Part shown: positions 32,371 to 43,389 of the stretch, piece by piece
Numbering within the stretch: position 1 is the first letter of the stretch
Layout of the letters: each line of letters opens with the position of its first letter
NCBI GenBank assembly: GCA_964016985.1
Contig: OZ024823.1
Coordinates: forward strand, 68,365,925-68,429,924
Length of the DNA stretch: 64,000 nt
Direction: 5' to 3'
Origin: Anodontia alba
Lineage: Eukaryota > Mollusca > Bivalvia > Lucinida > Lucinidae
Notes under the pieces: generated by a model
What the model was told of the DNA's origin: nothing
Database searches by the model: none
What the model saw: only the letters and a program-made list of their open reading frames with translations
Position numbers and translations under genes: made by a program

Positions 32371-33870
32371 CCTTTCTTCTCCTGAACCAAAAGGCCAACT
32401 GACTTGAAACTTGGTAGGAAGCATAAGGGTCACTTGTAGATCAGAAATAGCTAAAATTGTTCTGATCAAAAATTCAAGATAGCCACCATGGCGGCCATCT
32501 TGAAAATCTATTTTTCACTTCTTCTCCTGAACTAAAAGGCCAATTGACATGAAACTTGGTAGAAAGCATCAGGGTGACTTGTAGATCAAAAATAGCTAAA
32601 ATCGTTCCAATCGGAAATCCAAGATGGTCGCCAGGGCTTCTGTCTTGAAAATCTATCTTTCACTTCTCCTCCTGAACTGAAAGGCCAATTGACTTGAAAC
32701 TTGGTAGGAAGCAGCAGGGTGACTTGTAGATCAAAAATAGCTAACATCCTTCTGATCAGAAATTCAAGATGGTGACCTGTTTTTGGCTTCTTTTCCTGAA
32801 CCGAAAGGCCATTTGATTTGAAACTTGGTAGGAAGCATCGGGGTCACTTATAGATCAAAAATAGCTAAAATCGTTCTGATCGAAAATTGAAGGAAGCAGC
32901 AAGGTGACTTGTAGATCAAAAATAGCTAACATCCTTCTGATCAGAAATCCAAGATGGCCGCCTGTTTTTGGCTTCTTTTCCTGAACCGAAAGGCCATTTG
33001 ACTTGAAACTTGGTAGGAAGCATCGGGGTCACTTATAGATCAAAGAAAGCTAAAATCGTTCTGATCGAAAATTGAAGATGGCCGCCATGGCTGCCATCTT
33101 GAAAGTCTATTTTTTGCTTTTCCTCCTGACTTGAACGGCCAATTGACTTGAAACTTAGTAGGAAGCATCGGGGTGACTTGTAGATCAAAATTAGCTAAAA
33201 TTGTTTGGATTGGAAATCCAAGATGGCCACCATGTTGTCCATCTTGAAAATCTATTTTTTGCTTCTTCTCCTGAAATGAAAGGCCAATTGACTTGAAACC
33301 TGATATGAAGCATCGAGGTGACCTGTAAATGAAAAATAGCTCAAATTGTTCTGATCGGAAATCCAAGATGGCTGCCATGGCAGCTATCTTAGAAATCTAT
33401 TTTGCACTTCTTCTCCTAAAGTGAAAGGCCAATTTACTCAAAACTTGGTACTAAGTATCTGGGTGACTTGTAGATCAAAAATAGCTAAATTTGTTTTGAT
33501 AAAAAATCCAATATGGCCGCCACAGTTGCCAGCTTGAAAATTTTGAACACCTTCTGAACAGTAAGGCCAATTGACTCAAAACTTGATAGGAAGTATCAGG
33601 GTGACTTGTAGATCAAAAATAGCTATAATCATTCTGATCGAAAATCCAAGATGGTGGCCCTAGCAGCCATGTTGAAAATCTATTTGGAACTTTTTTATCC
33701 TGAACCAAAAGGCCAATTGACTCGAAACTTCATTGGAAGTATCAAGGTGACTTGTAGATCAAAAGAGCAAAAATTATTCTGATTGGAAATCCAAGATGGC
33801 CACCGTCTTGAAAATCTATATTGAACTTCTCTTGAACAGAAAGGCCAATTGACTTGAAAGTTGTCTGGTA
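32371..33870 (+). repeat. Tandem array, about 145 bp monomer, right of DIRS element
   Basis: About ten monomers repeat 'ctcctgaaccgaaaggccaattgacttgaaacttggtaggaagcatc', 'gacttgtagatcaaaaatagctaaaatcgttctgatcgg' and 'aatccaagatggccgcc'. The 112-residue minus-strand open frame at 33040-33378 is array sequence. Confidence 0.85.
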
Positions 33871-33895
33871 ATCAGGTGAGCGATACAGGGCCATC

Positions 33896-34500
33896 TTGGC
33901 CCTCTTGTCTAATCATGTCAGTTATCTAGCGTCCAGAATCCATCCTCTGTCATCTAATCAAGTTGGTTATCTAGTTTCCAGAATCCATCCTCTGTCAGCA
34001 AATTATGTTGGTTATCTAGTGTCCAGAATCCATCCTCTGTCATCTAGTCATGTCAATTATCTGGTGTCCAAGATCCATCCTCTGTCATCAAATCATGTCT
34101 GTTAGCTAGTGTCCAGAATCCATCCTCTGTCATTTAATCATTTTGGTTCTCTAGTGTCCAGAATCTGTCCTCTGTCATCTAATCATGTTGGTTATCTAGT
34201 GTCCAGAATCCATCTCTCATCTAATCATGTCTGTTATCTAGTGTCCAGAATCCATCCTCTGTCATCTAATTATGTTGGTTATCTAGTGTCCAGAATCCAT
34301 CCTCTATCATCTAAACATGTTGGTTATCTAGTGTCCAGAATCCATCCTCTGTCATCTGATCATAGTTATCTAGTGTCCAGAAGCCATCCTCTGACACCTA
34401 ATCATGTCAGTTATCTAGCGTCCAGAATCCATCCTCTGTCATCTAATTATGTTGGATATCTAGTGTCCAGTATCCATCCATGTTGGTTATTTAGTGTCTG
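33896..34500 (+). repeat. 45 bp minisatellite, about 13 copies
   Basis: The unit is approximately 'ttatctagtgtccagaatcc' plus 'atcctctgtcatctaatcatgttgg'. Because 45 is a multiple of three the array stays open in one frame, giving a repeated 15-residue text (SNHVGYLVSRIHPLS) in the open frames 33896-34105 and 34109-34543. No start, codon bias or domain supports a protein. The array begins immediately after the 3' terminus of the preceding element. Confidence 0.85.
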
Positions 34501-34509
34501 GAATCCTTA

Positions 34510-35009
34510 CTCTATCATCCAGTTCTCTAAACAGCTTTGCTAAAGTTCCTGAGCCAAAATTTTATCAAATTCTATGTGGGGCTTCTATAGGTTGGGGCAA
34601 TGAATTTTGTTCGTATGATAACGCTTCATTGACCAAGCTGGCCGCAGTGCTCATATATGGTGAAAACACTTAATTGTCATCTCTAGAACCAAGAAAGCTT
34701 TCAGGCTTAATCTTGGTGACTAGCAACAGGGACGCAGTCCACCAAATTTGTTCAAATGGTGATCTCAGCTAGACCTTTGAACTTTTAGCAGCAGGTCTAA
34801 GGAGGTGAGCAGTGGGCCAGACCACATATTCAGAGCATTTTCTTCCAGAGGTGGGGGAGTGATGGCCACACCCTAGGGGTTAGGCTAAAAAAATATACCC
34901 ACACCCATGAATTAGACTGAATGTTTCATTCTAAGGGTAGAATTTCATTTTAGTCCTTCCAGGGGATTTCAGAAATAGGGTTATGAACACCTTATAAACA
35001 AAATTAAAG
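34510..35009. other. No recognised feature
   Basis: This unique-looking sequence has stops in every frame, no hairpin-ended element and no array. Confidence 0.5.
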
Positions 35010-35374
35010 TTCAGAATGTTATTTTTATCTTTTTAAAACAATTTCCCATTTAACAGGTCATTTCAATATTTCTATTACTTTTTATTATCTATCTTTCTTC
35101 AGACAGGCTGGAGCGGGGGGTTAAATACCCTGGCCTGGGCAGCTTGTCCCCCCACCCCCACTGGGGTGAAGATACCCTGGCCTGGGCAGCTTGCCCCCCA
35201 CCCCTGGAAACTTGGCAAACTCTGATCTGAAAAGCTATTTAATCATTTTAAACTTAAAATTCTAATGCACAGACATTAGAATGGTAGTAGTACCTGCTTT
35301 TACCTACTTTTTCACTTTACGGAAAAGGATTGGGGCATCTTGTAAACAAAATTAAAGTTCAGAATGTTATTTTT

Positions 35375-37205
35375 GTTGCACCTGCTTTAGCATGGGCGAT
35401 TTAGGCGTGCAAGTTTCCATCCATCCGTCCGTCCATACATCCGTCCGTCCAGCTGTCTGGCCGTCCGTTCGTCTTTCCGTCAACATTTACCCTGGGTGTC
35501 TTGTGAGTGCAGTATTACAGTATTGTACCGATCATTTTGAAACTTTGCATGTATTTTCTTCATGGTCTGAAAATATGCATGTGATTTGGATATAATTGTC
35601 AGATTTGCTTTAGCATGGGCGACTTAGGTGTGCAAGTTTCCGTCCATCCGTTCGTCTTTCCGTCAACATTTACCCTGGGTGTCTTGTGAGCACAGCTCCT
35701 CTTACAGTTTTGTACTGATCACTTTGAAACTTTACATGTGTTTTTGTCATGGTATGAAGATGTGCATGTGGTTTGGATATAATTGTCAGATTATTTTTTG
35801 TCACTTTTTCCACATTGTGAACTTAGTCATTTTTCACCTCAATATATAGACAGTGGGTACCTCTTGTGAGCTCTTACAGTTTTATACTGATTGTTTTGAA
35901 ACTTTGCATGTGTTTTCTTCATGGTATGAGGATGTGCATGTGGTTTGGGTAAAATTGTTAGAATATTTTTTGTCACTTTTTCTACATTGTGAACTTAGTC
36001 ATTTTTCACCCTCAATATATAGGCAGTGGGTACCTCTTGTGAGTGCAACTCCTCTTACAGTTTTGTACTGATTGTTTTGAAACTTTGCATATGGTTTCTT
36101 CATGGTATAAGGATGTGCATGTGGTTTGGGTATAAGTGTTAGAACATTTTTTGTCACTTTTTCCACATTGTGAACTTAGTCATTTTTCACCCTCAATATA
36201 TAGGCAGTGGGTACCTCTTGTGAGTGCAACTCCTCTTACAGTTTTGTACCGATTAATTTGAAACTTTGCACATGTTTTCTTCATGGTATGAGAATGTGCA
36301 TGTGGTTTAGATATAATTGTTAGATTATTTTTTGTCACTTTTTCCACATTGTGAACTTAGTCATTTTTCACCCTTTATATATAAACAGTTGGTACCTCTT
36401 GTGAGTGCAACTCCTCTTACAGTTTTGTATCGATTATTATGAAACTTTGCGTGTGTTTTCTTCATGGTATGAGGATGTGCATGTGATTTGGATGTAATTG
36501 TTAGATTAATTTTTTCACTTTTTCCACATTGTGAACTTAGTCATTTTTCACCCTCAGTATGTAGACAATAGGTACCTTGTGAGCACAACTCCTCATACAA
36601 TTTTATACTAATCTTTTTGGAACTTTGCACATGTTTTTTCCATAGTCTGAAGATGTGCATGTGCTTTTCATATAATACTTGCCATATTTTTTGTCACTTT
36701 TTTGTTCTTTTTGAACTTTGTCATTTACTGACCTCAGATGTATAGACAGTGGGTACCATGTCATTGCAACTTCTCATAAAATTTTAAACCAGTCTTTTTG
36801 AAACTTTGCACATGTTTTCTCCCAGGTCTGCAGAAGTGCACGTGGGTTGGATATGATTTTATTTTTATCACTTTTTCTGCTTTAACTTTGTCATTTTCTT
36901 AACCTCAGATTTTTTTCCACATTGTGAACTTAATTTTTCACCCTCAATATTTAAACAGTGGGTACCTCGTGAGCACAACTCCTCATACAATTTTATACCA
37001 ATCTTTTTACAACTTTGAACATGTTTTCTCCATAGTCTGAAGATGTGCATCTGCTTTTCATATAATCCTTGTCTTAATTTTTGTCACTCTTCCAACCTAG
37101 CACTGCTAAGAATGAAATAAACTTATTTAATAACCACATTCTGATTGTGGCTCCTGTGACTTTTGCCCCAGCAGGTGCGATGCCGCCTTCCGCGGAATTC
37201 TGGTT
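35375..37205 (+). mobile_element. Complete pearl/HINE (Helentron-like) element (GCACCTGC family)
   Basis: It starts GTTGCACCTGCTTTAGCATG, with (TCCG)n at 35406-35480. An array of about 180 bp monomers follows ('caactcctcttacagttttgtaccgat', 'ttttgaaactttgcatgtg', 'gtcactttttccacattgtgaacttag'). The end has CAGCAGGTGCGATG (inverse of the start), the hairpin CCGCCTTCCGCGG and AATTCTGGTT. The interrupted host unit reads 'gttattttt|atctttttaaaac', seen uninterrupted near 35020 and 39350, so both ends are firm. The second copy is at 47345-48679. Confidence 0.8.
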
Positions 37206-37262
37206 ATCTTTTTAAAACAATTTCCCATTTAACAGGTCATTTGATTATTTCTATTACTTTTT

Positions 37263-39011
37263 ATGTCCCCCCACCATGGGAGGGGGGACATATTGTTTTT
37301 AGTGCGGATCCTGTCGGCCTCGGCGTAGCCACTTGTCTGCACTCTATCTCAGATTTTGACCAAACTTACACAAATATATCATTGGGAGGGGAAAAATGCT
37401 GATTAGAGTTTGGTGACCTTGACCCCGTTTTCAAGGTCACAGGAAGGCTTAGAGTGTTGGAAAATGGGGCGTAGCCTCTTGTCCGCACTCTGTCTCCTTA
37501 CTGAATGGACAGATTTTAGCCAAACTTATACAAATATATCATTGGGAGAGGGAAAAATGCTGATTAGATTTTGGTGACCTTGACCCCATTTTCAAGGTCA
37601 CAGGAGGGCTTAGATTGTTGGAAAATGGGGCATAGCCTTTTGTCTGCACTCTATCTCCTTATTGAATAGACAGATTTTAGCCAAACTTATACAAATATAT
37701 CATTGGGAGGGGGAAAAATGGTGATTAGATTTTAGTGACCTTGACCCCATTTTCAAGGTCACAGGAGGGCTTAGATTGTTGGAAAATGGTTTGTCCACAC
37801 CCTATCTCTTGTAGGAATGAATAGATTTTGACCAAACTTGCACATCTACAATGCTGGGACATGTAAAAGAACAGATTAGATTTTGGTGACCTTGACCCCA
37901 TTTTCAAGGTCACAGGAGGGCTTAGATTTGTTGGAAAATGGTTTGTATGCACCCTATCTCCTGAATTGATAAACAGATTTTGACCAAACTTGTACAGCTA
38001 TATTTTTGAGACATGGAAAAGAACTGATTAGATTTTGGTGACTTTGACCCCATTCTCAAGGTCACATTTAGGTTTTGATTGTTGGAAAATTGCTTGTCTG
38101 CACCCTATCTCCTAAATGAATGAATGGATTTTGACCAAACTTCTACGTCTTAATTGGTGAGACATGGAAAAGAACTGATTAGATTTTGATGACCTTGACC
38201 CCATTTTCAAGGCCACACTAAGGCTTAGATTGGTGGAAAATGGCTTGTCTGCACCTTGTCTCCTGAAGGAATGAGTAGATTTTGACCAGACTTGCACAGC
38301 TATATTTTTGTGACATGCATCGGAACTGATTATATTTTGGTGACCTTCACCCCATTTTCAAGGTCAGACTAGGGCTTAGATTGTTGGTAAATGACTTGTC
38401 TGCACCCTATCTCCTAAAGGAATGGATTGATTTTGACCTAACTTGTACATCTATATTGTTGTGACATGGAAAAGAACTGATTAGATTTTGGTGACCTTGA
38501 CCCCATTTTCAAGGTCACACTAGGGCTTAGATTGTTGGAAAATGGCTTGTCTGCACTGTATCTCTTGAAGGAATGGATGGATTTTAACTAAACTTGCACA
38601 GCCAAATTTTTGTGGCATGGAAAATAACTAACTTTATTTTGGTGACCTTGACCCCATTTTCAAGGTCGCAGGAGGGCTCAGATTGTTGGATAATGGCTTG
38701 TCTGCACGCTATCTGCTGAATGAATGGATGGATTTTGACCAAACTTGCACAGCTATATTGTTGAGACAGAGACAAGAACTGATTAGATTTTTTATGACCT
38801 TGATCCCATTTTCAAGGTTACACAAGGGCTATGATTTTAGAAAATGGCTTGTCAGCACCCTATCTCATTGAGGAATGGACGAATTTTGACCAAACTTACA
38901 TATAGGTATATTGTGACCTTGAGTTTATTATAGATACAATCTATTTTAACAATATGTCTGTTCAAACTGGTGGGGGGACATACGTTTTCCTCCGAAAACA
39001 CTGTTCTAGTT
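37263..39011 (+). mobile_element. Complete pearl/HINE (Helentron-like) element (ATGTCCCCCCACC family)
   Basis: The 5' hairpin is ATGTCCCCCCACC-atg-GGAGGGGGGACAT. About eleven 150 bp monomers follow: 'gaccttgaccccattttcaaggtcac', 'ttagattgttggaaaatggcttg', 'tatctcctgaatgaatgg', 'ttttgaccaaacttgcacag'. The 3' end has GGTGGGGGGACATA (inverse of the start), the hairpin GTTTTC-ctcc-GAAAAC and CTGTTCTAGTT. The host 'attacttttt|attatctatc' is seen uninterrupted near 35075. Confidence 0.8.
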
Positions 39012-39600
39012 ATTATCTATCTTTCTTCAGATAGGCTGGGGTGGGGGGTAAGATACCCTGGCCTGGGCAGCTTGCCCCCCCCCCCTCCCCCCCCTCCCCC
39101 GGGGTAGAAGATACCCTGGCCTGGGCAGCTTGCCTCCCACCCCTGGCAACTTGGCAAACTCCGATCTGAAAAGCTATTTAATTATTTACAACTTAAAATT
39201 CTAATGCACAGATATTAGAATGGTAGTAGTACCTGCTTTTACCTACTTTTACACTTTACGGAAAGGGATTGGGGCCAAAATACTGTGGCTCAAGAAGTGT
39301 CCTCCCAAGCTCAGATAATTTTGTAAACAAAATTGAAGTTCAGAATGTTATTTTTATCTTTTTAAAGCAATTTCCAATTTAACAGGTCATTTGAATATTT
39401 CTATTGCTTTTTATGATCTATCTTTCTTCAGATAGGCTGGGGTGGGGTTAAGTTACCCTTGGCCTGGGCAGCTTGCCCCTGGGGATGAAGATACCCTGGC
39501 CTGGGCAGCTTGCCCCCCACACCTGGAAATTTGGCGAACTCCGAAATTCTAATGCACTGACATTAGAATGATAGTAGTACCTGCTTTTACCTACTTTTTC

Positions 39601-41075
39601 ACATGTTACTGTTATAAGGATTTTTTTTATCTAAAAGAAGAAAAAAACTTACTGAATTAAGTTGTGTAAGATTTTCTTGAGGCGGGGGTCAAGCTGCCCA
39701 AGCCAGGGTATCTTCACCCCTGGGGGCAAGCTGCCTAGGCCACAGTATCTTACCCTCCCCCCCCCTCCCACACACACACACACACACCCCTTCCTGTTTA
39801 GAGAAAAATGGTTAATGGTCGATATTATGAATATTCAAATGACTGTTCAATAGGAAAGTCTATTAAGTGATAAACTATCTTTTTGAAAGGAGTCTGTCAG
39901 GTTTTATGGCATAGGTGCAAGCTTCTAAGGCTCTCAATTTCCTCCTATCCAGTAAAAGATGCGTATGTACATAAAAATCAGTTTTGCCATATTTCTGTTA
40001 TAAGGATTTTTATTTAAGAGAAGAATAAAAATTACTGAATTAAGTTGTGTAAGATTTCCTTGAGGCGAGGGGCAAGCTGCCCAAGCCAGGGTATCTTCAC
40101 CTCCGGGGGGCAAGCTGCCCAGGCCATGGTATCTTACCCCCCACCCCTTCCTGTTTAGAGAAGAATGGTTGATGGTCCATTTTATGATTTATTCAAATGA
40201 CTGTTCAATAGGAAAGTCTGTTCAGTGATAAACTATCTTTTGGAATGGAGTCTGCCAGGTTTTCTGGCATAGTTGCTAGCTTCTAAGGCCACTGTTCTGG
40301 ACCTCAATTTCCTCCTGTCGGGTAAAAGATGCATATGCACATAAAAAATTAGTTTTTCCATGTTTCTATCATAAAGATTTTTATTTAAAAAGAATAAAAT
40401 CTTTCTGAATAAAGTTCTGTCAGGTTTTCTGGGGGTGGGGGGCAAGCTACCCAGGCCACGGTATCTTACCGCCCCCACCCCCCCCCATGCCACCCCTCCT
40501 CCAGTTATAGAAAAAAAGGTAATGGTCAATATTATGAATATTCAAATGACTGTTTAATAGGAAAGTCTATTAAGTGATAAATTTGTTTTAGAATGGAGTC
40601 TGCCAGGTTTTCTGGCATAGGTGCAAACTTCTAAGGCCACTATATTCTGGCCCTCAATTTCCTCCTTAGTCTAAATCAGGAAAAAGATGCATATGCATAT
40701 ACATGTAAAAATCAGTTTTCCCGTGTTTCTACTATAAGGATTTTTATTTTAAAAAAATAAAGTCTTTCTGCATTAAGTTCTGTCAGGTTTTCTGTGGGGT
40801 GGGGGGGGGGGGGGGGGTGGGGGGGGGGGGCAAGGGGGGGGGAGGGGCAAGCTGCCTAGGCCAGGGCATCTTCACCCCCAGGGGGCAAGCTGCCCTGAGG
40901 CAGCTTCACCCATGGGGTGGGGGGGCGGGCAAGCTGCCCAGAGTGGGGGGCAAGATACCCCTGGGTATCTTCATCCCCAGGGGGCAAGCTGCCCAGAGGC
41001 AGCTTCACCCCTGGGGGGCAAGCTACCCGGGGTGCAAGATAAACCGGTACACGGGTACAGGGAATTACTCTAATC
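39601..41075 (-). repeat. GC-rich interspersed unit, minus orientation, four tandem copies of about 375 bp
   Basis: Copies start near 39605, 39985, 40375 and 40735 with 'ctgttataaggatttttat', then 'gttgtgtaagattttc', the block 'caagctgcccaggccagggtatctt', 'cttcctgtttagagaa' and 'attcaaatgactgttcaatagg'. Reverse-complemented, these align with the units at 35010-39600. A (CA)n tract lies at 39770-39787. The last copy degenerates into extra GC-rich 'ggggcaagctgcc' blocks. Confidence 0.7.
40796..40856 (+). repeat. Long G-rich run
   Basis: More than 40 G in about 60 bases are interrupted only by single T, CAA or A. It is potential quadruplex DNA on the + strand and likely unreliable in length. 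The Gly-rich open frame 40799-41095 across it is an artefact of the run. Confidence 0.9.
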
Positions 41076-41099
41076 ATGTTTTTGCAGGGAAATAGTAAA

Positions 41100-43385
41100 A
41101 AAAGCAACATTTATCTCAGTGTCCCTCATATCTGGACCGTAGATACAAAGATAGTGCTATAGATGAAATGTTTTTAATTCTGTTGCAGATTATCTGTACA
41201 CTGGTACAGCTGATGGTAAAATCTTGGTCATATACAAAGGGGAGATAAGAGTGCTAGCTGAGTTAGGAAGAAAACCATGTGGTAACAAACAAATTTTATA
41301 AAGTCAGAAGTAGTTTCAGTACCAGTATACCATATTTACCTGAATATTTGGACAACCGTCACTCCTTACCATACTTGTCCTAAAATTGAAACAAGTCCAT
41401 TTTACTGCTTATTGACCTGTCTAAAATTTCAGGAGGAATGGCAAACAGTATAGGTCCAGATCAGAAAACACATTTTGCAGCATCCGATCTGGGTCTACAC
41501 AGTTTGTTTAGATCTGTCTGTCCAGATACTTAGAGTACATAAAGTATTTGTTGATGCGATTCAAAGATGTTTTGCTTTTTCCTGCTAAAACAAACTGCAA
41601 AATGAAATCCCTTTGATATTGGATATACCAGGGCTTTGGAAATTCTGAAATCTGAATCAGTCCAGCCGATGACGATGGCGTCATCAGTGAGCCCATTTCC
41701 AAAAAAAAAAAATATGATATCACCTGTCACGAAAACTAATGACAATTGGCAGTCCTATAACTCCTTTTAAATAATACACCTCAACTCCGTTATATGATGG
41801 AAGTCCGGGTATAACGAGCATGATTAAAGCTGGTGTCATCAATAAATACAGTCAGGTATGTAAAAAGAAAGAAAAAAAAAAAAAAAAAAGGACGATTTTG
41901 TTGTTATTTCCACCTCCGCAGGGTTTTCCTAGATAACTATTTATAAACAACTGATTCCCGTCTTGTGTAGGCGTGAAGATGGCGGGAAACAGGAGAGACG
42001 GAACGAAATGACTTTCATGGACCTAATTAGGTCTAATAAAAAAAGGCCTGCGCCACGGGCGGTTTTGCAGTTTTCAATGTTTCAAGATCTGACCAGACTG
42101 CTTAAATTTTAAGCACTGACCAATCTTGTTTAGTGCAAGTGGTGCATTACTTATTTTTACCATGAAATCTACCTTGAATTATACTCGCATGTTACGGCCG
42201 TCAACAAAAAAAAAAAAAAAAGAAGAACACGCAAACAATAAGACCCAGATCAGACGCCGTTGTATGCGACATCTGATCAGGACGTACACGGTTTGGGAAT
42301 TAATGTATCAAATCTGGGACCGACAAACCGTGTTGATCAAAACAAAAAAGAAGAGGAAGAAAACGGGTGCGTTCAAGCGGTGCATTCTTTTATCACTCTC
42401 AGTTAAAGCGACCTTTGATCTTTTGGACACGCTGACTGCACCTGGTGTTTTGCAGTCTCAGTGTATTCACACATATCACACAAACGGATTAATTATCAGA
42501 TTGCTTGATTAATTGCTTGTTTACCGCACAAAGGACAGTGAAGTGTTGATTTTTTGAGAATGTTTGGATAATGACGTAATTAATTTGTGCTGCGGTAGGT
42601 TGCCGTTATTCATCTGTCTGTCCAATATACATGTCAAATGACCGTTTAGAGCCTTTTAACTGCCATAATATCGCATTTAAAAGGTGCGCGGATGTTGTCA
42701 GTTTGGGAAGACTTGACAGTTTGTGATTTTTTAGACATCATTGATTCGTGAAAATGGGTTGGTTGGGGAAAAAATGGGGTTCAAGGCACAAACCTGTTGG
42801 ACCGAATTATTAGAGTTTTGGGGTGTTTGAAACCGGTCCAGAATTCTTATTTTCAGTCCAGACCGGCTATTTTCCGGTTTTCCAGGGCCCTGGGATATAC
42901 CCTTTTATTACAGAAGGAGAGCTTACTAGAATACTAGTGTAAATATCCTTAAACATTTGGATGTAATAATCTAATATTACCAGAGTCTGGAAGGCACCCA
43001 GTCTGCCAAGGGAGGCAATTACGTTGTTGTTTACTATCAGGCTTATAGATAAATCCATCTCCACCCAAAATGTCATTTGTCTATTTTAAAAAGCCACATG
43101 GTTGTCTCTGTTTCACCAATGGAGCTGGCAAGATAGGCCTCTAATTACATGCCATTGTTTCACAAAGAGCAAACCACATGTTTGTAAGTCTAATAAACAA
43201 TCTATAATATCGTTGCTTTGGTGTTTTGCCATGACCTAATGAAACTCATAAATAAAAGAATGCATGAAATTACAAAAACAGGCATGGCTATCAGAACTGT
43301 ACATAGGCAACTATTCTTGAAGATTTATTTGTGATGTAGTTATTAGTCAGAAGACTTCCCATGTACCCATTCCATGTCAGACTGC
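41100..43385. other. Low-repeat sequence, no recognised gene
   Basis: The longest open frame (42126-42512, 128 residues) is Lys-rich because it includes a poly-A run and has no family motif. A poly-A tract occurs at 41870-41889. 'gacccagatcagacg' at 42242 and 'ctgatcag' at 42281 echo the CTGATCAG-centred repeat found in the DIRS 3' region. This is the least repetitive stretch of the window and may be intronic or intergenic host sequence. Confidence 0.5.
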
Positions 43386-43389
43386 ATGT

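Larger units (their letters stand above)
22640..33909 (+). mobile_element. Pearl/HINE-like element(s), split by the DIRS-like element
   Basis: Two 5' ends occur, 'ttttAGCTCACCCACTTTTG' (about 22655) and 'tttttAGCTCAGAGCTATGCTCAGG' (about 22800). The array resumes on both sides of 23881-32370. The right end reads CAGGTGAGCGATACAGGGCCATCTTGGCCCTCTTGT: the inverse of AGCTCACC, a perfect hairpin GGGCCA/TGGCCC and the CTCTTGT terminus. The region 23040-23310 has unusual A-runs alternating with 'gtcacataacca'. Confidence 0.6.
35010..39600 (+). repeat. GC-rich interspersed unit, plus orientation, three copies split by inserts
   Basis: The unit runs 'gttatttttatctttttaaaacaatttccc', 'aacaggtcatttgaatatttctatt', 'tctttcttcagataggctgg', then twice 'taccctggcctgggcagcttg' with C-runs, then 'aacttggc..ctgcttttacctac'. 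Copies start near 35010, 35361 and 39335. The 35361 copy is interrupted by the element 35375-37205, continues at 37206, is interrupted again by 37263-39011 and continues at 39012. Confidence 0.7.

Noticed and set aside
33896..34500. CRISPR-like array
   Set aside because: The 45 bp units are contiguous with no unique spacers, and the window is eukaryotic.
33896..34543. Repeat protein of 15-residue units
   Set aside because: The repeat is a 45 bp minisatellite whose length keeps the frame open by arithmetic; no start context, domain or codon signal.
40799..41110. Gly-rich and Pro-rich open frames on both strands
   Set aside because: They are products of G-runs and the GC-rich repeat, not coding sequence.
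42126..42512. 128-residue Lys-rich open frame
   Set aside because: It is driven by poly-A and AAG-rich sequence and has no recognisable domain or supporting context.
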